Positions 31,325 through 38,080 of a DNA stretch of 41,358 bases are shown here, piece by piece (position 1 is the first letter of the stretch; each line of letters starts with the position of its first letter). The notes under the pieces were generated by a model, which was not told the origin of the DNA, did no database searches, and saw only the letters and a program-made list of their open reading frames with translations. Where the stretch lies: IMG/VR virus record IMGVR_UViG_3300023179_000217, positions 1 through 41,358 of that record; one strand, given 5' to 3'. The DNA comes from a virus. The translations under genes and the position numbers were made by a program.

Positions 31325-31563
31325 CGCGCTTCGCCCTGTTCGGGCGGTCGTTCGTGCAAGTCTCGCTCGTCGCGTTCAATGTCGCCATGATCGCCAAAGG
31401 GCACATGGCCTGGGCCTTCGTGCTGGCGTGCTCAATCAATTACCTGTGGTTTACCAACGTGCAACGGGCCGCAGGTGCTGAGATGCCCAACGCCGCAGTG
31501 TTTTATGCACTGGGCGCGGGCTGCGGGACAGTGGCGGCCATGCTGCTGTCCCGCTTCTTCTAG
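31321..31563 (+). CDS. Small phage membrane protein
   Basis: 80 residues from ATG 31321. Three hydrophobic segments (VQVSLVAFNVAMIA, WAFVLACSINYLWF, VFYALGAGCGTVAAMLLSRF) make it a polytopic membrane protein of the kind seen in many siphoviruses. Its stop and that of the convergent integrase share the CTAG at 31560-31563. It is the last rightward gene of the late block. Confidence 0.6.
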   Translation: MTRFALFGRSFVQVSLVAFNVAMIAKGHMAWAFVLACSINYLWFTNVQRAAGAEMPNAAVFYALGAGCGTVAAMLLSRFF

Positions 31564-32738
31564 TCGGTCGGTACGTCGAGCACGATCGGACACACCAACC
31601 AGGTCAGATGCCGGTCCCATGTCTGCCACGCTCGGCGCTTCTCTTGGTCGTACCCGTGCCGGTCGTAGACTGCTGTGATGCCGGTTTCCACGTGGTTCAG
31701 TACCTTGGAGATCACCAGCCGATTCACGCCGAGCATGGCCATGTTAGACGCCGCCGTTCGGCGCAAGTCGCGGGGCTGGAAGTTGGCCAACGGCACGCCG
31801 TCAAGCGCGTGTTTCCGTTGCCGGGTGCCACGAATCCCTTGGAACAGGTAGGCCGCATCCGGCGACAGGTCCGGGGCGATGCGCTCGAGCACGGCCAGCG
31901 CCAGCGACGTCAGGTAGACCCGGTGCGCCAATCCATTCTTGGCCACGTCCGCGGGGATTGTCCACCATGCGCCCTGTAGATCAGACCGGCGCATCTGGAT
32001 CAGCTCCGCGCCCCGTTGCCCGGTAATCAGCCTGAGCAGCAAGACCGCCCGTGACAGCCGCGTCCATCGGGCATGCTCGCCGGTCGGTTCGGTGTGCAGG
32101 AACGCCCACAGCTGGCGAATTTCGTCATCGCTCAGCACGCGGTCCCGCTTGTGTTCCTTGCCGGGAGCGGGGAGGCGTTGTGCGGGGTTCGCCTCAATCC
32201 ATTCCTGGTCGATGGCGAAGTTGAACATCGTCCGGATCAGGGCCAGCACGCGGTTGGCAAAGATCGGGGCGGGCCGTTCGGCAATGCCGTCGACCAGCTC
32301 GCGCACGTCCGCCCGCTTGATGCTGGCCACGGGGCGATGCTGCCAATGGGGGGCGAGCTCGCACCGGATGATCCGATCGTCCGATCGCCAACTGCGCTTC
32401 TTTTTCTTCGCGTGCTTGTCAAGGTAGCGACGGGCCAAGGCGTCGAAGGTCCGCGCTTTGGTGGCAATCTGTTCCTGGCCTGGGTCTCGGCCCTCGGAGA
32501 CCGCCGTCAGCGCGTCACGGGCCTTCTGGCGGGCTTTGGACAGCGTCAGGTCGGGATACTGGCCCAGCGTCATCCGGCGCTGCTTGCGGTTCTGGCGGTA
32601 GAACAGCACAAACGCCTTGACCCCGGACGGCCACACGCGCACACCGAACGCGGGGAAGGTGCGGTCGAAGTACTCCACCGGAGCCGCCGCCGGCGCGAGT
32701 CCGTTGATCTTGCGGTCGTTCAGGGTAACGGTTGGCAT
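31560..32738 (-). CDS. int: Tyrosine integrase, P4-like with N-terminal DUF4102
   Basis: 392 residues. The N-terminal DUF4102 arm-binding domain (about 1-85: YFDRTFPAFGVRVWPSGVKA, MTLGQYPDLTLSKAR) is followed by a core-binding domain and the catalytic domain. The catalytic part shows TGQRGAEL (Arg near 241), RDLRRT (near 325), VLNH (His near 347) and AVYDRHGY (Tyr near 356). The usual His of the HxLRR motif is Arg here (PRDLRRT), a variant seen in this subfamily. It recombines attP with a tRNA-Thr gene. attP lies just upstream of its start. Confidence 0.92.
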   Translation of the reverse strand: MPTVTLNDRKINGLAPAAAPVEYFDRTFPAFGVRVWPSGVKAFVLFYRQNRKQRRMTLGQYPDLTLSKARQKARDALTAVSEGRDPGQEQIATKARTFDALARRYLDKHAKKKKRSWRSDDRIIRCELAPHWQHRPVASIKRADVRELVDGIAERPAPIFANRVLALIRTMFNFAIDQEWIEANPAQRLPAPGKEHKRDRVLSDDEIRQLWAFLHTEPTGEHARWTRLSRAVLLLRLITGQRGAELIQMRRSDLQGAWWTIPADVAKNGLAHRVYLTSLALAVLERIAPDLSPDAAYLFQGIRGTRQRKHALDGVPLANFQPRDLRRTAASNMAMLGVNRLVISKVLNHVETGITAVYDRHGYDQEKRRAWQTWDRHLTWLVCPIVLDVPTD

Positions 32739-32967
32739 CCTGTTACCTATTCGTTACCTGCGATCCGCGCCCCGCGTCGGAATCGTCATTTTGTGGCCTG
32801 AATGTGGAGCCGGCAATCGGACTTGAACCGATGACCTGCTGATTACGAATCACGTCCGGCCCCTGCGGAGCGGTCGCGTCTGATCGCGTTGTCATAGAGA
32901 AACCGGCCCTAAGTTGTTTCAGCTTTTCTCGGGCAATGCCGGTTGCCTGTTACCTGTGGTGTTACCT
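32724..32967. other. attP: attP region: core plus flanking arm-type repeats
   Basis: The core at 32805-32852 is flanked on the integrase side by GTTACCT at 32742-32748 and 32753-32759 (11-base period), with GGTAAC in inverse orientation at 32724. On the other side GTTACCT recurs at 32949-32955 and 32961-32967 (12-base period), with the variant GTTGCCT at 32942. Paired heptamers about one helical turn apart on both sides of a core are what arm-type integrase sites look like. Confidence 0.7.
32805..32852 (-). other. att core: 3' part of tRNA-Thr(CGU)
   Basis: On the minus strand the 48 bases read as the anticodon loop UUCGUAA (anticodon CGU), the 3' strand of the anticodon stem, the variable loop, a perfect T stem-loop (ATCGG / CCGAT), the 3' acceptor strand TGCCGGC, T and CCA. 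The 5' half of the tRNA is missing, so it is not a tRNA gene but the identity segment that restores the host tRNA after integration. Confidence 0.88.
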
Positions 32968-33098
32968 GTAAACGGCACGACCTCGGCGGGCGCACGGTCG
33001 ACGGTCAGCTCGAGCCCGTGATCGGTGCGGTTGATCTGCACCTGGTCCGGCTTGGGCGGTTTAGGCTGTCGCGGCGGGCGCATCGGGTGGATGGTCAT
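32919..33098 (-). CDS. Small hypothetical protein, second gene of minus-strand operon
   Basis: 59 residues from ATG 33098, which overlaps the stop of the upstream membrane protein gene. Pro- and Lys-rich N terminus (RPPRQPKPPKPDQVQINR), then a short beta-like part. The C-terminal coding part contains the right arm repeats of attP. No function recognised. Confidence 0.5.
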   Translation of the reverse strand: MTIHPMRPPRQPKPPKPDQVQINRTDHGLELTVDRAPAEVVPFTGNTTGNRQPALPEKS

Positions 33099-33493
33099 TT
33101 GATCCGCACGTCGACGGTCTGGTTGTTCGACGCCAGACAACGCAGCGACAGGCCGCGCAGCACGCGGGGATACCACTCGTCTCGAGCCGTGCCGCCGCTG
33201 AACTGCGTCCGTTCCACGCGGGCGCGTTGATGCGCCGGCAGACTCCGGATCGGTGCGGTGAAGTCGCCGTCGATGGTCACGGTGCAATTGTCAAGATTGT
33301 CCGCGCCATCGTTGACAAAGATCACCCCGTCCAAGTCTTTCAGGGCGAGCACCACCCGGTCGGGGGAGGGCGTCGGTGCGCCTTGGAAGTGCTGCACGAT
33401 CAACCCGATGGCGTAGAGCACGGCGAGCACGAGCACCACCGTGGCGGCACGGCTGCGACGGGGTGTGTCAGAACGAGTCACTGGTAATTCCAT
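33095..33493 (-). CDS. Membrane-anchored protein between repressor and integrase
   Basis: 132 residues. One membrane helix (about 17-37, ATVVLVLAVLYAIGLIVQHF) is followed by an exported beta-rich domain with N-L-D-N-C-T-V-T-I-D-G and a second cysteine near the C terminus (LRCLAS). It is transcribed from the same strand as the repressor, so it may be expressed in the lysogen. Candidate roles include superinfection exclusion or other host-surface change. No named family. Confidence 0.6.
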   Translation of the reverse strand: MELPVTRSDTPRRSRAATVVLVLAVLYAIGLIVQHFQGAPTPSPDRVVLALKDLDGVIFVNDGADNLDNCTVTIDGDFTAPIRSLPAHQRARVERTQFSGGTARDEWYPRVLRGLSLRCLASNNQTVDVRIK

Positions 33494-33549
33494 CAGGTCT
33501 GACTCCGGTACACCGATCAGCTACGACGGACAACAGGCGGAAATTTTTC

Positions 33550-33578
33550 ACCACACGTTTAGTGACCCGAACTGTCAA
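33550..33578 (-). promoter_or_regulatory. Possible promoter of the 33493-32919 operon
   Basis: On the minus strand TTGACA (33578-33573), a 17-base spacer, then TGTGGT (33555-33550). The -35 is perfect and the -10 weak. The expected start lies about 50 bases before the membrane protein ATG. The rest of the gap 33494-33762 shows no convincing gene. Confidence 0.35.
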
Positions 33579-33762
33579 GGGCATGCACTTAGATCTTGTT
33601 TTGCGAGCGACAGCGGGCGTAAGGTTGCGCTGGCTTTCCTCTGCTGTTGTTCCGCCCCCTGTCGGAGTTGCTGTGTTATGTCGCATCGTCGTTCTGGCTC
33701 TGTGCGCGTGCGCATGTCGCGTCAGGATTTTCTGGTTTACTCGCTGTATCTGACCCTGCCCG

Positions 33763-34143
33763 CTACCCTCCGCGCTTGCTTGCGCGGCCTGGTGGTTTCC
33801 CTCCACCAGTCGAAGACAACCGCATCAGTTGCAGCATCTGCTCGCGCAGTGCGTCGGTGGGGAGCGCATTGAACACGGCGATCAACTCGCGGTGATCGTT
33901 GGCGTCGGTGGTCTCTTGGGCGAACAGGTCAAACAGTGTCCGCCCAAAGGCCCGCGCCCACGTGTCGAGCGTGTCGACATCGACGGATAGATCGCCCTTC
34001 TCCCACTTGCCGACCGTGGTCTGGTGCGTGCCGGTCGTCGCGCCGAGCTTGGCCTGTGACCACCCGTACTTTTTACGCCAGCGAACGATCCGTGTGCGTG
34101 CTAGCGCCTCAAGCGAACCCATATCTAGCACTGTTAATACCAT
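33763..34143 (-). CDS. CI-like repressor (Xre-family helix-turn-helix)
   Basis: 126 residues in the open frame; ATG 34143 or the ATG at residue 8 could be the start. The HTH is clear: WRKKYGWSQAKLGATTGTHQ, then TTVGKWEKGDLSVDVDTLDT (about 23-62). The C-terminal part is helical with no visible LexA-type peptidase, so induction is not by simple RecA-mediated self-cleavage. Divergent from the early operon across the operator region, the expected place for the lysogeny repressor. Confidence 0.82.
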   Translation of the reverse strand: MVLTVLDMGSLEALARTRIVRWRKKYGWSQAKLGATTGTHQTTVGKWEKGDLSVDVDTLDTWARAFGRTLFDLFAQETTDANDHRELIAVFNALPTDALREQMLQLMRLSSTGGGKPPGRASKRGG

Positions 34144-34163
34144 AGCAATCCATACATCTTAGG

Positions 34164-34192
34164 TATACAAGCTAAATCGCTTGACACGTCAA
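34164..34192 (-). promoter_or_regulatory. Repressor promoter (PRM-like)
   Basis: On the minus strand TTGACG (34192-34187), a 17-base spacer and TGTATA (34169-34164). The -35 lies in one arm of the operator palindrome. The start would be near 34157, giving a leader of about 14 bases to ATG 34143. Confidence 0.55.
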
Positions 34193-34194
34193 GC
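34179..34194. promoter_or_regulatory. Operator palindrome GCTTGACACGTCAAGC shared by two promoters
   Basis: Perfect 7-bp half-sites (GCTTGAC/GTCAAGC) separated by two bases. Each arm contains the -35 box of one of the two divergent promoters, so one bound dimer would block both, and two polymerases cannot bind together. A weaker dyad (CATAC...GTATAC) lies at 34151-34168, over the repressor -10. Confidence 0.7.
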
Positions 34195-34209
34195 AGTCTC
34201 GCTTAACCT
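34181..34209 (+). promoter_or_regulatory. Early rightward promoter (PR-like)
   Basis: TTGACA (34181-34186), a 17-base spacer and TAACCT (34204-34209). The predicted start at about 34216 coincides with the first ATG of the early operon, so this transcript would be leaderless. Confidence 0.6.
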
Positions 34210-34215
34210 TGTCCC

Positions 34216-34521
34216 ATGTTGTTCGGGACTGAGGCCAATCAGGGACGCGAGACGGCGCATGGAGCGCCGGTAGCGAGCCCGGTGCAGTCGGTAGAGCACA
34301 CGGTCCGCACGGACGGCGGCGAGCAGCTCCGAGAACTCTCGCCCATCGAAACCGCCGTCGCCTTCTTCCGGGAATTTGACCGCATCCTGGCGCGGATTCG
34401 TGAGAACGAGCAGGTCATCCAGTCGGCGCGATTGAGTCATGGTCCTGATGATGTCCTCCGGTTGCCGGCGGCGTCGACCAAATCCGACAGCGAAACATTA
34501 CGCGAAAGGAATGCACGATGA
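34216..34521 (+). CDS. First early gene, unknown, possibly leaderless
   Basis: 101 residues. No Shine-Dalgarno precedes ATG 34216, and the predicted transcription start falls on the same base, as for leaderless mRNAs. The middle (LRELSPIETAVAFFREFDRI and NEQVIQSARL) is helical; no Cro-like HTH is visible, although a regulator would be expected here. The stop overlaps the next gene by ATGA. Confidence 0.5.
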   Translation: MLFGTEANQGRETAHGAPVASPVQSVEHTVRTDGGEQLRELSPIETAVAFFREFDRILARIRENEQVIQSARLSHGPDDVLRLPAASTKSDSETLRERNAR

Positions 34522-34958
34522 CTCGTCCGTATTACGAGAGCGTCGGCGATTCCGCGATGGCCGTGGTCCGCTTTGACCCTTGCAAGACGCAGACCCAAAT
34601 CGCCAATGAGATGGGCTTGACGATTGAGCAACTCTCGCGGGCGACTGATCCAAACTCCAAGCCGCGCCTGCCAGCGGACTACATCGTCCCGATCACGCTG
34701 ATCACCGGCAACTTTGCCATCGTGCGCACGCTCTGCAAGTTGGTGGGCGGCGTGTTTTATCAGCCGACGCGCAGCACAACCGCGACGGGCTCAGCCGCGA
34801 AGACGCTCCAAGAGTTTTCCGAATACCTGGCCAAGCTGGTGGAGTGCGAAGGCGACGGATTCACCCGCGCCCATGTCGCGGACCTCGAGCACGAGATGCA
34901 CGACGTGTTCGGCGAAATGCTGGCCCATGTCGACCGATTGAAGAGAGACGCGAAATGA
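34518..34958 (+). CDS. CII-like phage regulatory protein
   Basis: 146 residues. CKTQTQIANEMGLTIEQLSR, then PRLPADYIVPITLITGNFAI and a LCKLVGGVF segment, follows the pattern of the phage CII/CP76-type regulators: an HTH with a following domain that mentions the genetic 'TGN' turn. It probably controls the switch between lysogenic and lytic transcription. Located directly after the first early gene with a 4-base overlap, as usual for such regulators. Confidence 0.72.
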   Translation: MTRPYYESVGDSAMAVVRFDPCKTQTQIANEMGLTIEQLSRATDPNSKPRLPADYIVPITLITGNFAIVRTLCKLVGGVFYQPTRSTTATGSAAKTLQEFSEYLAKLVECEGDGFTRAHVADLEHEMHDVFGEMLAHVDRLKRDAK

Positions 34959-35155
34959 CGAACGAGAGCCCGATGAACGATCACGTCTTGCGTGTGCCGG
35001 ACGTGGTGAAGAAGACCGGCCTGAGCCGGGGCACGATCTGGCGGATGGAGAAGCAGGGCAAGTTTCCCAGCCGCGTGAAGTTGACGGACTACGCGATCGG
35101 CTATCGCAACAGCGAAGTCGAGACGTGGCTGACGAACCGTCCGAAGGTGGCGTAA
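34955..35155 (+). CDS. AlpA-like helix-turn-helix regulator
   Basis: 66 residues from ATG 34955 (ATGA overlap). RVPDVVKKTGLSRGTIWRME followed by GKFPSRVKL and GYRNSEVETWL is the complete AlpA/MerR-like winged helix. AlpA-like proteins control integrase or excision genes in prophages, so this is a better candidate for directing excision than the HTH gene at 7683. A perfect 8-bp hairpin follows. Confidence 0.82.
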   Translation: MTNESPMNDHVLRVPDVVKKTGLSRGTIWRMEKQGKFPSRVKLTDYAIGYRNSEVETWLTNRPKVA

Positions 35156-35161
35156 ACACGA

Positions 35162-35189
35162 CGAGCCGCCCGTTGGCGCGAGCGGCTCG
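35162..35189 (+). terminator. Hairpin after the early regulator genes
   Basis: CGAGCCGC (35162-35169) pairs perfectly with GCGGCTCG (35182-35189) around a 12-base loop. No U-run follows, so it is probably an attenuator or antitermination point between regulators and recombination genes. Confidence 0.5.
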
Positions 35190-35208
35190 ATACAGAAAGG
35201 AACGAACT

Positions 35209-35883
35209 GTGAAGACGAGTGTAACCGCAATGCCAGCAAACGGTCAATCGGTACTCAGTGGGTGGACGGATGGCCCGCTGCCGATTCAGTGGCTTGAACA
35301 AGCGGCGTGCGAACTGTTCGCCGATGCGCACCCGATGGGCCTCTGGGGTGAGCCGAACTATTCCGCCGAACGTAATGCGTGCCGCCGGCAAGTCGTGCGG
35401 ATGTATGCGCGGTTCCTAACGGCGGAACGCTGGACCCTGAGCAACATGCACGACCGGCTCACGGCGGGGTTCTCGGGCGTGCTGTTTGGCGATCGTGCGC
35501 CGTCCGTGGCCGAACGTCGCCGCGTCGAAGACTTCGCCGAGAAGTGCCTAGCGGACTTGTTCCCGGCCTTCTCATCGTCCACGAATCCCATCGCTCTGCC
35601 GGTGGCGTGGTCGGTGCCGTCTGGACAGGGCATCAATGACGAGTGGCGCAACGCCTTTGCCGCGACGAAGTTCGCGGAAGTGCTGGCAGACCTGGCGGTG
35701 CCCGGCTTGCCCCTGCGCGAGTTCGATCCGAAGGACCGCGCGTGGATGCGCGAACAGGCCGAGACGCTGGTCGATGACACCGTGGCGCGATTCACGTCGC
35801 ATCCCGGCGACGTGGAATACCAGCCGCAAGAAGAGCCCGAATACGACTTCGATGGCCTGACGGCTGACGAGGCGGCCCGATGA
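35209..35883 (+). CDS. Hypothetical protein upstream of the annealing protein
   Basis: 224 residues from GTG 35209, chosen because AAAGGA sits 7 bases upstream; a longer frame begins inside the AlpA-like gene and crosses the hairpin. The sequence is helical with an acidic C terminus ([20 protein letters not shown]). It overlaps the annealing protein gene by ATGA. In many phages the gene here encodes the partner exonuclease, but no nuclease motif is visible in it. Function unknown. Confidence 0.55.
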   Translation: MKTSVTAMPANGQSVLSGWTDGPLPIQWLEQAACELFADAHPMGLWGEPNYSAERNACRRQVVRMYARFLTAERWTLSNMHDRLTAGFSGVLFGDRAPSVAERRRVEDFAEKCLADLFPAFSSSTNPIALPVAWSVPSGQGINDEWRNAFAATKFAEVLADLAVPGLPLREFDPKDRAWMREQAETLVDDTVARFTSHPGDVEYQPQEEPEYDFDGLTADEAAR

Positions 35884-36785
35884 CTGCCGTCGCCCTCATG
35901 ACGCGAGAAACGGCACACGTTGCCGTCTACAGCGACGAACAGGTCGCCCTCATCAAGCGCACGATCGCCAAGGGCGCAACCGACGACGAGCTGCAACTGT
36001 TCCTGCACCAGTGCAAGCGCACCGGCCTTGATCCGTTCGCCCGCCAGATTTACTTCATCAAGCGCGGCGGGCAGGGCTCGATCCAGGTGAGCATCGACGG
36101 GTTCCGCGTGATCGCGGAGCGCACGAACGAGCAGGACGGGCAGGAATGCCACTGGTGTGGCGAGGACGGCGAGTGGAAAGACGTGTGGCTGTCGAAGAAC
36201 GCACCCGCCGCCGCTCGCGTGCTGGTCTACCGCAAGGGCTGTGCCCATGCCTTCCCCGGCATCGCCAAGTATTCCGAGTATCAGGCCGGTGGCCCCATGT
36301 GGCAGAAGATGCCGGCCACGATGCTGGCCAAGTGCGCCGAGGCCCTGGCGCTCCGTAAGGCATTCCCGCATCAACTGTCCGGGCTCTACACCACCGACGA
36401 AATGGATCAGGCCACGCCGGAACCGGCTCTGGTGGTCGAGCCGATGGCCGCGCCGATCGACGTGAACGTGCAGACCGGCGAAGTGCTGCCAGAGCTGCCC
36501 GAAGGCACCTATCGGATCACCCGCTGCGAAGACTTGGGCGGCAAGGGCAAGAAGAAGGGCAACGTCACGTTCAGCGACGGCGTGACGGCGACGATCTGGA
36601 TGAGCACCGCGCACATGTTCGATCTGTGCATGGATGTCTGCCAGCGGTCCCGCCAGGTCAAGCGCACCCTGCAAACGAAGGAAGGCTACGACCCGACGCT
36701 GAAATCGATCACGGTGATCGACCAGGTGCCGAGCGATCCGCCCGCGCCTCCGGTGGCTGTGGACGAGAAGGACATCCCGTTCTAG
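35880..36785 (+). CDS. bet: Single-strand annealing protein (Bet/RecT-like) with SSB-like tail
   Basis: 301 residues. The Bet core (about 15-185) shows [20 protein letters not shown], then [35 protein letters not shown] and [16 protein letters not shown]. It pairs complementary single strands during recombination. A C-terminal extension (about 195-280, [20 protein letters not shown], then [12 protein letters not shown]) may be a small OB-like domain. The last residues DEKDIPF resemble the acidic tip of bacterial SSB that recruits repair proteins. The genome shows no separate SSB or recognisable lambda-type exonuclease, which may explain the fusion. Confidence 0.85.
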   Translation: MTAVALMTRETAHVAVYSDEQVALIKRTIAKGATDDELQLFLHQCKRTGLDPFARQIYFIKRGGQGSIQVSIDGFRVIAERTNEQDGQECHWCGEDGEWKDVWLSKNAPAAARVLVYRKGCAHAFPGIAKYSEYQAGGPMWQKMPATMLAKCAEALALRKAFPHQLSGLYTTDEMDQATPEPALVVEPMAAPIDVNVQTGEVLPELPEGTYRITRCEDLGGKGKKKGNVTFSDGVTATIWMSTAHMFDLCMDVCQRSRQVKRTLQTKEGYDPTLKSITVIDQVPSDPPAPPVAVDEKDIPF

Positions 36786-36787
36786 TC

Positions 36788-37012
36788 ATGGCTGAACCGA
36801 TCTATTGCGAACCGTGCCAAGTGGAAGAGGGCATCGACGTGCCCGCCACGCAGGAAGCACATGAGTGCTGGCCCCTGTGCGACAACCATCGCACAGCGGC
36901 GGCAGAGAAGGCCTGGGAGAACTTCTGCTCCGACTACTACGGCGGCGACGGGCCGGTGACGATGCAAGAGCACTACGACGCAGCGGCAAAGCTGGATCGG
37001 AGCCAGCGGTAG
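36788..37012 (+). CDS. Small Cys-rich protein
   Basis: 74 residues. YCEPCQVEEG, then AHECWPLCDNHR gives two C-x-x-C/H groups likely to bind zinc, followed by an acidic helix (AAAEKAWENFCSDY). It starts three bases after the annealing protein. Function unknown, perhaps DNA-related by context. Confidence 0.55.
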   Translation: MAEPIYCEPCQVEEGIDVPATQEAHECWPLCDNHRTAAAEKAWENFCSDYYGGDGPVTMQEHYDAAAKLDRSQR

Positions 37013-37015
37013 GTC

Positions 37016-37429
37016 ATGGCCCATCAGACGAACTTCAAGCCGCCTAAGGGCTCCGGCCGGCTTGAGCGCCACGAACGGCGCAAGGCCGACGAACAGGCAT
37101 TGCTCGACGCCTACGCCGAAGTTGATCTGCGGGATGGGTCGATCTGCTGGGTGACTGGGCGGTTCACGAAAGCGGGTGATCCCGATGCGCGTCGGCGTCG
37201 GGAGCATCACCACTTGAAAGGTCGCAACGTGCGCCCTGAGTGGGTCACGGTTCCGAAGCGGATCATCACCGTGTGCGCGGAAGCCCACGACCTGATCGAA
37301 GGCGGATTTATCCAGGTCGAAGGTGACGACGCGACGAAGCCTCTGTTTTTCCATTGGCATGAGTCCGCGATCCGAGGGCGGAAGAAGCCGTTCACGATCA
37401 TCGGCAAGCGCAATTGGAGCGCCGCGTGA
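37016..37429 (+). CDS. HNH-like endonuclease
   Basis: 137 residues. CWVTGRFTKAGDPDARRRRE, then HHHLKGRNVRPEWVTVPKRI and ITVCAEAHDLI, follows the His-rich beta-beta-alpha layout of small phage HNH-type proteins: HHH near 64, the central Asn and Arg, and C-terminal His. Such proteins nick or cut DNA in recombination or packaging. The metal site is not a textbook HNH, so activity is uncertain. Confidence 0.65.
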   Translation: MAHQTNFKPPKGSGRLERHERRKADEQALLDAYAEVDLRDGSICWVTGRFTKAGDPDARRRREHHHLKGRNVRPEWVTVPKRIITVCAEAHDLIEGGFIQVEGDDATKPLFFHWHESAIRGRKKPFTIIGKRNWSAA

Positions 37430-37866
37430 TGGTCGGCCACTTCATCGGGCTCGTGCGCGAGGACGGATCACGGCTGGATTTTGACTTTCCGTCGCAGTAC
37501 CGCGCTTTTATTCAGACGCTGGCGGGTCACGAAGTCGAAATAGAGATTCGACGCAAGCGCACGAAACGCACGGTGAAGCAGAACGCCTATCTCCATGCGG
37601 CCATCAAGCCGTATGCGGATCACCTTGGCTACACGGTCGAGGAATTAAAGCTGGCCCTGCTGGGCGAGTGCTTCGGGTATCACCAGGTCGCGGGCGTCAC
37701 GATGCCCGTGAAGTTGCACACGTCGGAGTTGTCGACGCAGGAGTTTGTCGAGATCACGGAACTCCTGATTCAGAAGGCGGCTGAGGACGGCGTGATGATC
37801 CTCTACCCCGAAGAGTTCAAGCGCGAACGGCGCAAGCAGGAACGGAAAGCGGCGAAAGCCGCGTAA
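37429..37866 (+). CDS. NinB-like recombination protein
   Basis: 145 residues from ATG 37429 (GTG 37426 is one codon upstream; both overlap the previous stop). TVKQNAYLHAAIKPYADHLG, then TVEELKLALLGECFGY, LHTSELSTQEFVEITELLIQ and AAEDGVMILYPEEF is the helical pattern of NinB-like single-strand-binding recombination mediators. It likely assists the annealing protein. Confidence 0.65.
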   Translation: MVGHFIGLVREDGSRLDFDFPSQYRAFIQTLAGHEVEIEIRRKRTKRTVKQNAYLHAAIKPYADHLGYTVEELKLALLGECFGYHQVAGVTMPVKLHTSELSTQEFVEITELLIQKAAEDGVMILYPEEFKRERRKQERKAAKAA

Positions 37867-38080
37867 GGGTTGGCCGATCTGTTGATCCGCGCCGGCAACG
37901 GGCGTGGATGGACACGGACTAGATAGCAGCGAGCAAGGCGAAGAAGACAGCGTTGAGGGGTGGTCACGCGCTCCCGAAGACGCGGTGGGTGCTGCTGATC
38001 GGGTCGTGGCTGGGAACACGTAAGCGGGTGTACCGCTTCGACGGGTCGCAGATCGGCCCACAACGCGAGATTAGGGACGC

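Noticed and set aside
32805-32852. A tRNA-Thr gene
   Set aside because: Only the 3' part, from the anticodon loop to CCA, is present. The D arm and 5' acceptor strand are missing, so this is an att core.
33441-33872. Plus- and minus-strand frames in the gap between the membrane protein operon and the repressor
   Set aside because: Low-complexity products with no motif or ribosome binding site. The region looks regulatory.
34189-34440. Minus-strand frame overlapping the switch and first early gene
   Set aside because: It would run through the early promoter and operator, lacks a ribosome binding site, and opposes a coupled plus-strand gene.
37867-38080. A small gene in the gap before the initiator
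   Set aside because: One frame is open from 37929 and reads TRWVLLIGSWLGTRKRVYRF, but it has no convincing start and would overlap the initiator gene. Left uncalled.
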